From Rubrivivax albus (GTDB taxonomy: Bacteria; Pseudomonadota; Gammaproteobacteria; Burkholderiales; Burkholderiaceae_C), in the NCBI RefSeq assembly GCF_004016515.1, contig NZ_SACT01000002.1:806001-870000 (forward strand): 64,000 bases of DNA, written 5' to 3'. Position 1 is the stretch's first letter. Each line of letters begins with the position of its first letter. Position numbers and translations under genes: made by a program. This document shows positions 47,550-56,087 of the stretch, in pieces. The notes under the pieces are model-generated. The model was not told the DNA's origin, made no database searches, and worked only from the letters and a program-made list of their open reading frames with translations.

Positions 47550-48082
47550 TGGGCGCCCCCGAGCTCTTGCACTACCTGCGCGGCGCCGGCTTGGTGCTGA
47601 CGCTGACGCCAGGCGGTGCACTGCACGTCGCGCCACGCAGCGTCCTGACCGACGACCACCGTGCGTTGATCCGGGCCGAACGGGATGCGCTTGTGCTGGC
47701 GCTGCAGGCCGAGGCCGAACCACCACCGACCGCACCACCACCGCGGCGCAGCGGCAACCCGCTGATGACGCCCGACCAGGGTGACGAATGCCACGCAGGC
47801 GGCTGGAACGATGCCGAGATCGATACCTTCCAGCGACGTGAGGTCAGGTTCACCCGTATGGGCAGGGCCGCCGACGCCGAACACTTGGCCGAACGGCTGA
47901 CGCTGCGCGACCGCCAGCTCGACGACCGGCGGCTGTGCCTGGAGTGCTCGGCGCTGACCGAGGGTGGACGCTGCCATTTGGCTGCGCGCGGGCGTCTGCC
48001 TGGCGTTTCCCGGCGGCTTGAGCCGGTCCAGACCATCCTTCAGCGGTGCGAGGGGTTCACGCTGGCCCCTGGCCTGACCTGA
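47549..48082 (+). CDS. Hypothetical protein with zinc-ribbon-like C-terminus
   Basis: ATG 47549 overlaps the helicase stop (TGATG). The 177 residues begin with a small docking-like domain (LLHYLRGAGLVLTLTPGGALHVAPRSVLTDDHRALIRAERDALVLAL) similar to TubC N-terminal-like segments in phage genes, then a Pro-rich linker, then RLCLECSALTEGGRCHLA, which could bind zinc. Function is unknown. It is part of the P4-like module. Confidence 0.7.
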   Translation: MGAPELLHYLRGAGLVLTLTPGGALHVAPRSVLTDDHRALIRAERDALVLALQAEAEPPPTAPPPRRSGNPLMTPDQGDECHAGGWNDAEIDTFQRREVRFTRMGRAADAEHLAERLTLRDRQLDDRRLCLECSALTEGGRCHLAARGRLPGVSRRLEPVQTILQRCEGFTLAPGLT

Positions 48083-48105
48083 TCCGATCAACTCCGAGGA
48101 AAGAC

Positions 48106-48549
48106 ATGGCACGCAAGAGAAAGGACGCCGAGCTGATCCGGGGCCGGGCCGAGCACCGCCGTACTGAGGGGGACTACGTGGGTGTGCTGCTTGGTGCTGT
48201 GACCCTTGAAGACTGGCGCGACGTAGTGAACGGCGCCAAGGCGGCGGCGAAGGCCGGTGATCCCCAGGCGCGGGCTTGGCTGGCGCAGTACCTGATGGGC
48301 CGCCCCGGCGGCAAGGCGCCCACCCCGCTCAACATCGTCGTGCAGCAACTCAATGGTGCTGATCCGTTGGTGGATCGGCTAGCTGCGCCTGCAATCCACC
48401 GCCAGAAGTACCCCGGCATGCACGCGAACGACGGCTGGGAGGCGCAGATTCGGGCGCTGGTAGCCGCTGAGCTGGCCGACAAGGTGCGGGCAGTGGAAAC
48501 CATCGAAAACCCAGCAGTAGCGCGGCTTCCCGACGAATCGGGCGACTGA
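48106..48549 (+). CDS. Hypothetical protein
   Basis: ATG 48106 follows GAGGAAAG by a proper spacing and gives 147 residues. It is basic at the start (MARKRKDAELIRGRAEHRR) and helical, with WRDVVNGAKAAAKAGDPQARAWLAQYLMGRP reminiscent of small phage terminase-associated proteins. No firm family. It lies in the right arm of the element, in the same direction as its neighbours. Confidence 0.6.
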   Translation: MARKRKDAELIRGRAEHRRTEGDYVGVLLGAVTLEDWRDVVNGAKAAAKAGDPQARAWLAQYLMGRPGGKAPTPLNIVVQQLNGADPLVDRLAAPAIHRQKYPGMHANDGWEAQIRALVAAELADKVRAVETIENPAVARLPDESGD

Positions 48550-48600
48550 CCCGCTGCTGCATCTGACTAATGTTTTCGGAGAATCCTGGAGGGGCAACGC

Positions 48601-49221
48601 ATGGGAGGCATCGGCAGCGGGCGGCGATGCGGGAAGGACTGCACTGACGACATGCAGGCCCTGGATGTGCGCAAGCTGCAACGTCAACGGTTACTGACTC
48701 TCGGCAACTCGTTGACGTGGAGCTGGTCAGTCAACGGCGAGACCTGCGCCGCGATCAACCTGCTGGTGGGCTTTGACCGGGTGACGTTGAACTACCGTAC
48801 GCGCGAGCGCGGCGGGGACTGGCGGCCGATGCGGTATCCGGTGCAGATGACCTGGACCGCCTGCAACTACGGTGGCAGGCGCGCGTGGTGGCTGTGCCCT
48901 GCTTTGGGCTGTGGCCGGCGCGTGGCCGTGCTGTACGGCGGCACGGTGTTCGCGTGTCGCCACTGCCACCGCCTGGCCTATCGGGTCCAGCGCGAAACCG
49001 ACGACGACCGCGCGGCGCGGCGGGCCGACTCGATCCGGCGCCGGTTGGGCTGGGAGCCCGGCATCCTGAACGGCAACGGGCTGAAGCCGAAGGGCATGCA
49101 CTGGCGGACGTTCGAGCGGCTGCAAGCCGAGCACGACGAGCACGTCGGCGTTGCGCTGGCCGGCATGGCAGGGCGGCTGGGGCTGCTCAGCAAACTCACT
49201 GAGGCGCTGAGACCGCCCTGA
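48601..49221 (+). CDS. Hypothetical zinc-finger protein at element right end
   Basis: ATG 48601 is preceded by GGAGGGG. The 206 residues start GGIGSGRRCGK, a pattern seen in phage/ICE proteins, and contain two cysteine pairs (LCPALGCGRRVAVLYGGTVFACRHCHRLAY at about 98-127) that look like a zinc knuckle. The C-terminal half is helical and basic. Function unknown. It is the last gene of the element before the right-end repeats. Confidence 0.7.
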   Translation: MGGIGSGRRCGKDCTDDMQALDVRKLQRQRLLTLGNSLTWSWSVNGETCAAINLLVGFDRVTLNYRTRERGGDWRPMRYPVQMTWTACNYGGRRAWWLCPALGCGRRVAVLYGGTVFACRHCHRLAYRVQRETDDDRAARRADSIRRRLGWEPGILNGNGLKPKGMHWRTFERLQAEHDEHVGVALAGMAGRLGLLSKLTEALRPP

Positions 49222-49245
49222 TCGAGTCGGACACGCGTCGGCTGT

Positions 49246-49266
49246 GTGTCCAAGTTTGTGTCCAAG
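49246..49266. repeat. Right-end integrase arm-type sites
   Basis: GTGTCCAAG at 49246-49254 and 49258-49266, the same 9-mer and 12-bp step as at the left end. It places the right end of the element just beyond. Confidence 0.65.
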
Positions 49267-49326
49267 CGTGCTACGCGAAGGTCACAAGCCCAGCATCCAT
49301 GCGGGTTTTCGGCGGATCGCTACATC

Positions 49327-49334
49327 CTGCATCG
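49327..49334 (+). other. Candidate attR core
   Basis: CTGCATCG, matching the end of mnmE (29421-29428), 60 bp past the right arm sites and before the backbone gene at 49360. Only 8 bp agree, so it is tentative. Confidence 0.3.
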
Positions 49335-49359
49335 AAAGCCTCCCCGGCGCGGTGACCGC

Positions 49360-49515
49360 TCAGCCGCTGTGCGGCCGCTTGCCCGGGTTCTTCTTGCTGC
49401 GCGTGTGCGAGCCACGCTCCAGGCTGCGGCGCTGGCCGGCGTTCATCTTGATGCGCTCGCCGGGCAGCGGCGGGGTGGCGCGGCGGTCAGCTTCGGTCTT
49501 GATCTTGTTGCCCAT
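49360..49515 (-). CDS. Small basic protein, 51 residues
   Basis: ATG 49515 opens a short frame starting MGNKIKTEADRRATPPLPGE and ending KKNPGKRPHSG. It is strongly basic and hydrophilic with no motif I recognise. It uses backbone-like codons and lies directly right of the integrative element, so it is probably a host gene. Conservation was not tested; the call rests on composition, codon use and placement between the element and soxR. Confidence 0.55.
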   Translation of the reverse strand: MGNKIKTEADRRATPPLPGERIKMNAGQRRSLERGSHTRSKKNPGKRPHSG

Positions 49516-49569
49516 GGTGTGCTTCAGGCTGAGGTTGGCGGAACCCGCAATTAGGCCACAGCCCGGCCG

Positions 49570-50034
49570 TCAGCGGGGCGGGGCCTCATGCCGGTCCGGC
49601 AACAGGTAGCGAGGGCCGTCGCCGCCGAGCGCGGCCCGGTCGCCGGGGTTGAACAGCCGGCAGCGCTGCAGTGACAGGCAGCCGCAGCCGATGCAGCCGT
49701 CGAGGTCGTCGCGCAGCCGGGTCAGCACGGCGATGCGTTCGTCCAGCGATGCGCGCCAGCGGCGTGACAGGCGCGCCCAGTCGGCTGCCGTGGGCGTGCG
49801 CCCGGCCGGCAGGGCGGCGAAGGCTGCGGCCACGTCGGCCAGCGGCACGCCCATCGTGCGCGCGGCGCGGATGACGGCCACGCGTCTCAGTGCGCTGCGG
49901 GGGTAGCGGCGCTGGTTGCCGCCGGTGCGTGCGGCCGGCAGCAGGCCCTGGGCTTCGTAGTAGCGCAGCGCTGACGTGGCCACACCGCTGCGCGTGGCCA
50001 GCTCGGCGATCGTGAGGGTCGGGGTCTCGGCCAT
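49570..50034 (-). CDS. soxR: Redox-sensitive MerR-family regulator SoxR
   Basis: The 154-residue protein has the MerR helix-turn-helix LTIAELATRSGVATSALRYYEAQGLLPAARTGGNQRRY at the start, a dimerisation helix, and the [2Fe-2S] cluster motif CX2CXCX5C at Cys114, Cys117, Cys119 and Cys125 (GCIGCGCLSLQRC). Oxidation of the cluster by redox-cycling compounds turns on target promoters. A perfect SoxR-type palindrome lies in the divergent gap at 50069-50086, aimed at the VOC gene. As in non-enteric bacteria there is no soxS. Confidence 0.95.
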   Translation of the reverse strand: MAETPTLTIAELATRSGVATSALRYYEAQGLLPAARTGGNQRRYPRSALRRVAVIRAARTMGVPLADVAAAFAALPAGRTPTAADWARLSRRWRASLDERIAVLTRLRDDLDGCIGCGCLSLQRCRLFNPGDRAALGGDGPRYLLPDRHEAPPR

Positions 50035-50064
50035 CGGCGTGTGCCCACCGGCGGCCGGCAGGGC

Positions 50065-50095
50065 TTGACTTCAAGTGGACTTGAAGTTTGACACT
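50065..50095 (+). promoter_or_regulatory. SoxR box and stretched promoter for the VOC gene
   Basis: TTGACT (50065-50070) is the -35 element. The 18-bp palindrome CTTCAAGT GG ACTTGAAG (50069-50086) matches the SoxR site form. A 19-bp spacer would put the -10 at GACACT (50090-50095), the long spacing typical of MerR-family targets. Confidence 0.8.
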
Positions 50096-50122
50096 GCCTG
50101 CTCCCGAATCAAGGAGCCCGAG

Positions 50123-50578
50123 ATGACCCCCCGACTGGAACATGCGAACCTCGCCGTGCGCGACATCGACGCCACGCTGCGTTTCCTGACCACGGCCTTG
50201 CCCGACTTCCGGCTGCGCTTCGACGGCCTCGACGACCAGGGCCGGCGCTGGGTGCACGTGGGCACCAACGAGGCCTACCTGGCGCTCTACCCCGCCAGCC
50301 ACGACAGCGCCGAACGCTGGGTGCCCTATGCCGGCGCCCCGGGCGTGAACCACCTGGCCTTCGTGGTCGACGACGCCGAGGCCGTGCGCCAGCGGCTGGC
50401 CGCTGCCGGCTACCGCGACAGCACGGTGGCCAACCACCACCCGGCGCGGCGGCGCGTGTACTTCCTGGACCCGGATGGCAACGACTGGGAGTTCGTGCAG
50501 TACCTCAGCGACGACCCCCGCCGCCGCCACGACTACGGCGACGCCCGCCCCGGGCCGGTCAGTGGCCCTCGAAGCTGA
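50123..50578 (+). CDS. VOC family (glyoxalase/bleomycin-resistance-like) protein
   Basis: ATG 50123 gives 151 residues; the longer frame from 50075 would run across the SoxR box. The VOC fold shows two half-sites: [20 protein letters not shown] with His7, and [24 protein letters not shown] with the second His, then [18 protein letters not shown] with the metal Glu. Members act on or bind small toxic molecules. Control by SoxR makes a role in redox-drug or quinone resistance plausible. Substrate unknown. Confidence 0.88.
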   Translation: MTPRLEHANLAVRDIDATLRFLTTALPDFRLRFDGLDDQGRRWVHVGTNEAYLALYPASHDSAERWVPYAGAPGVNHLAFVVDDAEAVRQRLAAAGYRDSTVANHHPARRRVYFLDPDGNDWEFVQYLSDDPRRRHDYGDARPGPVSGPRS

Positions 50579-51128
50579 CCAGCGAGAACACCGGCACACC
50601 GGCCGCCTTCAACCGCGCCGAGCCGCCGAGCTCCGGCAGGTCGACGATGGCGGCCACCTCCACCACCTCGGCGCCCAGGCGCTGCAGCAGCTTGTGGCCA
50701 GCGAGCATGGTGCCGCCGGTGGCGATGAGGTCGTCGATCAGCACCACGCGCTCGCCGGGTTTCACCGCGTCGGTGTGCACCTCCACCGTGGCGCTGCCGT
50801 ACTCCAGTTCGTAGGTCTCCTCGAAGGTGGCGAACGGCAGCTTGCCCTTCTTGCGGATGGGCACGAAGCCGATGCCCAGTTCGTAGGCGACCACCGAGCC
50901 GATGATGAAACCGCGCGCGTCCAGCCCGGCGATGGCGGCGGGCCTGGCGTCGAAGTAGCGGTGCACGAACTGGTCGATCAGGACCCGGAAGACGCGCGGG
51001 TTGGCCAGCAGCGTGGTGATGTCGCGGAACATCACGCCCGGTGCCGGCCAGTCGGGCACGGTGCGGATGTGGGCGCGGATGTAGTCCGCGGGTGCAACCT
51101 GGTGTTCGGCGGGGATGTCGGCGGCCAT
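50559..51128 (-). CDS. apt: Adenine phosphoribosyltransferase
   Basis: The 189-residue enzyme salvages adenine with PRPP to AMP. It shows the family start [80 protein letters not shown] and the PRPP loop [14 protein letters not shown]. Its 3' end overlaps the 3' end of the convergent VOC gene by 20 bp. Confidence 0.95.
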   Translation of the reverse strand: MAADIPAEHQVAPADYIRAHIRTVPDWPAPGVMFRDITTLLANPRVFRVLIDQFVHRYFDARPAAIAGLDARGFIIGSVVAYELGIGFVPIRKKGKLPFATFEETYELEYGSATVEVHTDAVKPGERVVLIDDLIATGGTMLAGHKLLQRLGAEVVEVAAIVDLPELGGSARLKAAGVPVFSLVSFEGH

Positions 51129-51152
51129 GCCGCGATTGTCGGCCGCTGCGGG

Positions 51153-51710
51153 TCAGGTGGGCAGTCGGGCGATCACCTGCACGGCGTTGTCGGGCCCGGC
51201 GCGCAGCACGAAACCTTCCCCACTGCTGCCACCGCTGCCGGTGAAGTCCTGCAGCACGAAGTTGTGCGTCACCCAGGCCTGGAACTGTCCGGGCGGCACC
51301 GCGGCCAGCGCGGCCCGCAGGCCCGGGAGGCGGCGGGCATTGACGGCGTCGCTGCTGCCCCGTGGCGAGCCCAGCAGGTCCCAGCGCTCGGCCTGGCCGA
51401 AGGCGAGCTCCGCGGTGTCCACGCAGCGGCACCAGGGGCTGCTGCGCACGCGGGCCGGGGTCAGCCGGCACGCGCGGAACCACTCGCCGATCCGACGGGC
51501 CTGGGCTCGGCCTTCGTCGCTGAGGTTGCGTTGGGTGCGGCAGTCGTCGACACGGAAATCGGGCGGGTCGAAGGTACCCGGGGCCAGCGCGTGGCGGAAG
51601 GCGATGACGCAGCCGCCGGCGGCCAGCAGCGCGGCGACGTCGGGTTCCGACCGGGCCCGAACGAGGGGCGGGGCGGCCAGGGTGGCGGCGAGCAGGGTGC
51701 GGCGATGCAT
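51153..51710 (-). CDS. Histidine phosphatase family protein, exported
   Basis: The 185-residue protein begins with a signal-peptide-like MHRRTLLAATLAAPPLVRA. The catalytic motif is VIAFRHALAPGTFD, i.e. RHA rather than the common RHG, followed by NLSDEGRAQARRIGEWFRA and the late WVTHNFVLQDFTG with the second catalytic His. It resembles small periplasmic phosphatases of the branch. Substrate unknown. It lies 24 bp upstream of apt in the same direction. Confidence 0.82.
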   Translation of the reverse strand: MHRRTLLAATLAAPPLVRARSEPDVAALLAAGGCVIAFRHALAPGTFDPPDFRVDDCRTQRNLSDEGRAQARRIGEWFRACRLTPARVRSSPWCRCVDTAELAFGQAERWDLLGSPRGSSDAVNARRLPGLRAALAAVPPGQFQAWVTHNFVLQDFTGSGGSSGEGFVLRAGPDNAVQVIARLPT

Positions 51711-51816
51711 GAACGGTTCCGTGTGTCTCGAGGGGCGCGCCCACGGCCGGGCGCTTCATGCCCGGCCACGTCCCCGAGGCGCAGGCACGTCCGCAGGGAC
51801 GCCCCAGCACCCAGGT

Positions 51817-53817
51817 TCAGCCCTTCAGCAGCTTGGCTTCGGCCAGCGCCAGCGGTTCTGGCAATCCGGACAGCACCAGCGTATCGCCGGCGGCCAGCAC
51901 GTGGCCGTCCTCGGGCGGCAAGACCTCACCGCTGGCGCGGCGAAGCTTGGCCACGCTCACGCCCATCGGCGTGAGCAGCAGGTCGCCCAGCGGCTGGCCG
52001 ACGCTCACCGCCGCCGGCGGCAGCGTCACGCTGGACAGGCGGACCTGCTGCAGCTCGTCCACCGTGTCGTCGTCGCGGCCATGGAACCAGCCGCGCAGCA
52101 GGGTGTAGCGGGCGTCGCGCGCCTCCTGCACCACGCGGATCACCTTGCGCATCGGCACGCCCACCAGGGCCAGCGCGTGGCTGGCCAGCATCAGGCTGCC
52201 TTCGATGGCCTCGGGCACCACGGCCATGGCGCCGGCGGCGCGCAGGCGTTCCATGTCGCTGTCGTCGATGGTGCGCACCAGCACCGGCACCGCCGGCGCG
52301 TGCTCGCGCACCAGGCGCAGGATCTTCAGCGCCGACGGCGTGTCGGGGTAGCTGACCACCACCGCGTTGGCGCGCGCGAGGCCGGCGGCCATCAGGCTCT
52401 GCAGCCGGGCCGCGTCGCCGTAGACAACGCTCTGGCCGGCGGCGGCGGCCTGGCGCACCCGGTCCGGGTCCAGGTCCAGCGCCATGTAGGGGATCTGCTG
52501 CGTCTCCAGCAGGCGCGCCAGGTTCTGGCCGCTGCGGCCGTAGCCGCAGATGATCACGTGCTTCTCGGTGCGGATGGCCTTCTTGGCGATGGTGGTCAGC
52601 GCCACCGACTGCATCAGCCAGTCGCTGGCCACCAGGCGCGAGACCACGCGGTTGGCGTTCATGATCAGGAACGGCGTGGCGAGCATCGACAGCACCATGC
52701 TGGCCAGCACCGGGCTCATCCACTCCGGCGCCACCAGGCCGCCATCGGCGCCCAGCGTCAGCAGCACGAAGCCGAACTCGCCGGCCTGCGCCAGGTACAG
52801 CCCGGTGCGCACCGCCACCCCCGGCGCGGCGCGGAAGGCGTAGGCCAGCGCCGCGATCAGCGCGCCCTTGGCCACCACCGGGATGGTGGTCAGCAGCAGC
52901 ACCAGCACCCACTGGTCGAGCACCGGCCGCCAGTCCAGCTTCATGCCGATGGTGATGAAGAACAGGCCGAGCAGCACGTCGTGGAAGGGCCGGATGTCGG
53001 TCTCCACCTGGTGCTTGTATTCCGTCTCGGCGATCAGCATGCCGGCGATGAAGGCGCCCAGGGCCAGCGACAACCCGGCATGCTCGGTCAGGTAGGCCAG
53101 GCCCAGCGTGATCAGCAGCAGGTTGAGCACGAAGAGCTCGTCGCTCTTGCGCCGGGCCACCAGGGTGAGCCACCAGCGCATCACGCGCTGGCCGCCGGTG
53201 AGCAGGATGCCCAGCAGCACCACGGCCTTGACCATGGCCAGGCCGATGGCCATGGCCAGGTCGGTGCCGCTGGCGTGCAGCGCCGGCACCAGCACCAGCA
53301 GCGGCACCACCGCCAGGTCCTGGAACAGCAGGATGCCCATCACGCGGCGGCCGTGCTCGCTCTCCAGTTCCAGCCGCTCGGCCATCAGCTTGCCCACGAT
53401 GGCGGTGGAGGACATCGCGATCGCCGCGCCCAGCACCACCGCACCGCGCCAGGACATCTCCCAGCTCTGCCCGGTGATGGCCTGCCAGGCGAACACCAGC
53501 ATCACGTGACCGGCCAGCGTGCCCAGCATGGTCAGCACCACCTGCGACATCCCGAGGCCAAACACCAGGGTGCGCATGCTCTTGAGCTTGGGCAGGTTGA
53601 ATTCCAGCCCGATGACGAACATCAGGAACACGACGCCGAACTCCGCCAGGTAGCGCACGCTGGCGCTGTCCTGCGCCAGGGCCAGTGCGTTGGGGCCGAT
53701 CAGCACGCCCACCACCAGGTAGCCCAGCACCGGCGGCAGCTTGAGCGTGCGGAAGTACACCACCGCGAGCACCGCGGCGACGAGGTACAGCAGGACGAGT
53801 TCGAGCGTGCTGGCCAT
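51817..53817 (-). CDS. CPA2 monovalent cation:proton antiporter with TrkA domains (KefB/YbaL-like)
   Basis: The 666-residue protein has about twelve membrane helices in the first 390 residues (LPPVLGYLVVGVLIGPNAL, GAVVLGAAIAMSSTAIVGKLM). A TrkA-N Rossmann domain follows (HVIICGYGRSGQNLARLLE about 410-428, PYMALDLDPDRV), and then a TrkA-C domain (SVTLPPAAVSVGQPLGDLLL to LVLSGLPEPL). It exchanges K+ or Na+ for protons under nucleotide or redox control. It is divergent from kdsD with 19 bp between starts, the common arrangement in Burkholderiales. Confidence 0.9.
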   Translation of the reverse strand: MASTLELVLLYLVAAVLAVVYFRTLKLPPVLGYLVVGVLIGPNALALAQDSASVRYLAEFGVVFLMFVIGLEFNLPKLKSMRTLVFGLGMSQVVLTMLGTLAGHVMLVFAWQAITGQSWEMSWRGAVVLGAAIAMSSTAIVGKLMAERLELESEHGRRVMGILLFQDLAVVPLLVLVPALHASGTDLAMAIGLAMVKAVVLLGILLTGGQRVMRWWLTLVARRKSDELFVLNLLLITLGLAYLTEHAGLSLALGAFIAGMLIAETEYKHQVETDIRPFHDVLLGLFFITIGMKLDWRPVLDQWVLVLLLTTIPVVAKGALIAALAYAFRAAPGVAVRTGLYLAQAGEFGFVLLTLGADGGLVAPEWMSPVLASMVLSMLATPFLIMNANRVVSRLVASDWLMQSVALTTIAKKAIRTEKHVIICGYGRSGQNLARLLETQQIPYMALDLDPDRVRQAAAAGQSVVYGDAARLQSLMAAGLARANAVVVSYPDTPSALKILRLVREHAPAVPVLVRTIDDSDMERLRAAGAMAVVPEAIEGSLMLASHALALVGVPMRKVIRVVQEARDARYTLLRGWFHGRDDDTVDELQQVRLSSVTLPPAAVSVGQPLGDLLLTPMGVSVAKLRRASGEVLPPEDGHVLAAGDTLVLSGLPEPLALAEAKLLKG

Positions 53818-53836
53818 GGTTTCCTAGAATGCGCCG

Positions 53837-54823
53837 ATGCTAAGTCACGGCATCGACGCCGACCGCGTGCGCGCGCTCGCCGCCCAGACCTTCGAGATCG
53901 AGGCCAGGGCCCTGCAGGGCCTGGCCGCGCGCCAGGGCGACGGCTTCGTCGGCGCGGTGCAGGCCATGTTCGCCTGCCGCGGGCGGGTGATCGTGATGGG
54001 CATGGGCAAGAGCGGCCACGTGGGCCGCAAGATCGCGGCCACGCTGGCGTCCACCGGCACGCCGGCCTTCTTCGTGCACCCGGCCGAGGCCAGCCACGGC
54101 GACCTGGGCATGGTGCAGCCGGGCGACGTGGTGCTGGCCATCAGCCACAGCGGCGAGAGCGACGAACTCGGCGCCATCGTGCCCGCGATGCGGCGACTGG
54201 GCGTGGTGCTGGTGGCGATGACCGGCCGGGCCGAGTCCACGCTGGCCCGCCATGCCGACCACGTGGTGGTCAGCGCGGTCGACCAGGAGGCCTGCCCGCT
54301 GAACCTGGCCCCCACGGCCAGCACCGCCGCGCAGATGGCGCTGGGCGACGCACTGGCCGTGGCGCTGCTCGACGCCCGCGGCTTTCGCGAGGACGATTTC
54401 GCACGTTCCCACCCGGGCGGCGCGCTGGGCCGCAAGCTGCTGATGCATGTGCGCGACCTGATGCGGCAAGGCGACGCCGTGCCGCAGGTGGCGCCCGAGG
54501 CCAGCTTTCACGCACTGCTGCGCGAGATGACGGGCAAGGGGCTGGGCTTCGCGGCGGTGGTCGACGCCCAGCGCCGGCCGGCTGGCATCTTCACCGATGG
54601 CGACCTGCGCCGCCTGATCGAGCGCGGTGCCGACCTGCGGGCGCTGCTCGCCGCCGAGGTGATGCACACCGCGCCGAAGCTGGTGCGCGACGATGCGTTG
54701 GCGGTGGACGCCGCGGCCGTGATGGAACAGCACCGCATCACCAGCGTGCTGGTGGTGGACGCCGCCGGCCAGCTGGTGGGCGCGCTGAACTCCAACGACC
54801 TGATGCGGGCGAAGGTGATCTGA
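53837..54823 (+). CDS. kdsD: D-arabinose 5-phosphate isomerase
   Basis: The 328-residue enzyme makes arabinose 5-phosphate for KDO, a lipopolysaccharide sugar. The SIS domain has GRVIVMGMGKSGHVGRKIAATLASTGTPAFFVHPAEASHGDLGM and ISHSGESDEL. Two CBS motifs follow (about 205-328), including GIFTDGDLRRLIERG and HRITSVLVVDAAGQLVGALNSNDLMRA. Its stop overlaps the kdsC ATG (TGATG). Confidence 0.94.
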   Translation: MLSHGIDADRVRALAAQTFEIEARALQGLAARQGDGFVGAVQAMFACRGRVIVMGMGKSGHVGRKIAATLASTGTPAFFVHPAEASHGDLGMVQPGDVVLAISHSGESDELGAIVPAMRRLGVVLVAMTGRAESTLARHADHVVVSAVDQEACPLNLAPTASTAAQMALGDALAVALLDARGFREDDFARSHPGGALGRKLLMHVRDLMRQGDAVPQVAPEASFHALLREMTGKGLGFAAVVDAQRRPAGIFTDGDLRRLIERGADLRALLAAEVMHTAPKLVRDDALAVDAAAVMEQHRITSVLVVDAAGQLVGALNSNDLMRAKVI

Positions 54824-55401
54824 TGGCTGCGCCCAGCTTTCCACCGGGGGTGCTGCTGGCGGCCCAGGGTGCGGGCGCGGGGCGCATCGGCCTGCGGGCC
54901 GCGATCTTCGACGTCGACGGTGTGCTCACCGACGGCCGGCTCTACATCGGCGAGGGCGGCGAGACGGTCAAGGCCTTCTCCACGTTGGACGGTCACGGCA
55001 TGAAGCTGCTGGCGATGGCCGGCATCGTGCCGATGGTGGTGACCGGGCGCGATTCACCCGCCGTGCGCCGGCGCCTGGCGGACCTGGGCCTGCAGCATGC
55101 TGCCTTCGGTGCCCACGACAAGGTGGCCGCGGCCGAGGCGCTGCTGGCGCCGCTGGGCATCGCGTGGGGCGAGGTGGGCGTGATCGGCGACGACTGGCCC
55201 GACCTGCCGTTGTTCGCCCGCGCCGCGTTTGCCTGCGCACCGGCCAACGCCCATGGCGAGGTGCAGGCGCGCGCCGCCTACGTCACCCGGGCGTCCGGCG
55301 GCCATGGCGCGGCGCGCGAGTTCTGCGACCTGCTGCTGATGGCCGCCGGCCGCTACGCCGCGCTGCTGGCCGACGTGACCGGCACGCTGGACGCACGCTG
55401 A
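54823..55401 (+). CDS. kdsC: 3-deoxy-D-manno-octulosonate 8-phosphate phosphatase
   Basis: The 192-residue HAD phosphatase releases KDO from KDO-8-phosphate. Motif I is AAIFDVDGVLTDGRLYIGEGGE, followed by FSTLDGHGMKLL, VVTGRDSPAVRRRLADLGL, and the motif III/IV region VGVIGDDWPDLPLFARAAFACAPANAH. The start overlaps the kdsD stop. The N-terminal extension of about 25 residues is slightly long for the family. Confidence 0.93.
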   Translation: MAAPSFPPGVLLAAQGAGAGRIGLRAAIFDVDGVLTDGRLYIGEGGETVKAFSTLDGHGMKLLAMAGIVPMVVTGRDSPAVRRRLADLGLQHAAFGAHDKVAAAEALLAPLGIAWGEVGVIGDDWPDLPLFARAAFACAPANAHGEVQARAAYVTRASGGHGAAREFCDLLLMAAGRYAALLADVTGTLDAR

Positions 55402-55414
55402 CGGCGGCACCCGC

Positions 55415-56083
55415 ATGGCCGTCGAGATCCAGCTGCCGGACCTGCCGGAGATCGCCATCGGCGGCGATCACCGCGGGCCAGCCCACCACCGCCAGCCGTG
55501 GCACCTGCGCTGGCGCGATGCGCTCGTCAGCTACCTGCCGCTGCTGCTGATGGGCGCGCTGGCGCTGGCCACCTGGTGGCTGGTCAAGAACACGCCCGTG
55601 CCGCCGGCACCGCGCGAGGCGGTGGCCGAGACCGGCGAGCCCGATTACACGATGCGCAGTTTCGTGCTGCAACGCTACGCGCCGGATGGTCGCGAGACCG
55701 CGCGGCTGGAGGGCCGCGAGTTGCGCCACTACCCGGGTGACGGCCGCATCGAGATCGATGCGCTGCTGCTGCGCGCCTTCCTGCCCGACGGCCGGGTGAT
55801 CACCGCCACCGCCCGCCGCGCCGTCAGCAACGACGGCGCCACCGAGCTGCAGCTGCAGGGTGGCGCCGAGGTGCTAGGCACCGACAGCGGCGGCCAGCCG
55901 GTGGAGATTCGCAGCGAGTTCCTGCACGCCTTCATCCAGACCGAGGTGGTGCAGACCCACCTGCCGGTCACCGTGAAGCAGGGCGCGAACCAGCTGCGCG
56001 CCGGTGGCCTGCGCTACGACGGCCAGAAGCGCGTCCTGCAGTTCGACGGGCCGGTGCGGGCGTCGCTGTCTACGCCGAGGTGA
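55415..56083 (+). CDS. lptC: LPS export protein LptC
   Basis: The 222-residue protein has one membrane anchor (YLPLLLMGALALATWWLVKN, about 33-52) and a periplasmic beta-jellyroll (PDYTMRSFVLQRYAPDG, EIDALLLRAF, TATARRAVSNDGATELQLQGGAEV, GQPVEIRSEFLHAF). That is the LptC pattern and size. It links the inner-membrane LPS extractor to LptA. lptA and lptB, which usually follow, are absent here: the next gene is an SDR 5 bp downstream. Confidence 0.88.
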   Translation: MAVEIQLPDLPEIAIGGDHRGPAHHRQPWHLRWRDALVSYLPLLLMGALALATWWLVKNTPVPPAPREAVAETGEPDYTMRSFVLQRYAPDGRETARLEGRELRHYPGDGRIEIDALLLRAFLPDGRVITATARRAVSNDGATELQLQGGAEVLGTDSGGQPVEIRSEFLHAFIQTEVVQTHLPVTVKQGANQLRAGGLRYDGQKRVLQFDGPVRASLSTPR

Positions 56084-56087
56084 TCCC

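Larger units (their letters stand above)
29421..49334. mobile_element. Integrative element of about 19.9 kb at the mnmE 3' end (P4-like, carries defence operon)
   Basis: Left limit: the end of mnmE, a known integration hotspot. Next comes a P4-type tyrosine integrase gene, and at the right a P4-like AlpA/primase/helicase module. GTGTCCAAG 9-mers occur near both ends with the same 12-bp spacing (29551 and 29563; 49246 and 49258), as expected of integrase arm sites. A short core match CTGCATCG lies at 29421-29428 and 49327-49334. A longer exact att duplication is not present, so the right limit is approximate; it must lie before the backbone gene at 49360. Cargo: toxin-antitoxin pair and DISARM-like operon. 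No structural phage or conjugation genes. Confidence 0.75.

Noticed and set aside
44155..49221. Complete prophage
   Set aside because: No capsid, portal, terminase large subunit, tail or lysis genes are present; the module fits a satellite-like or integrative element.
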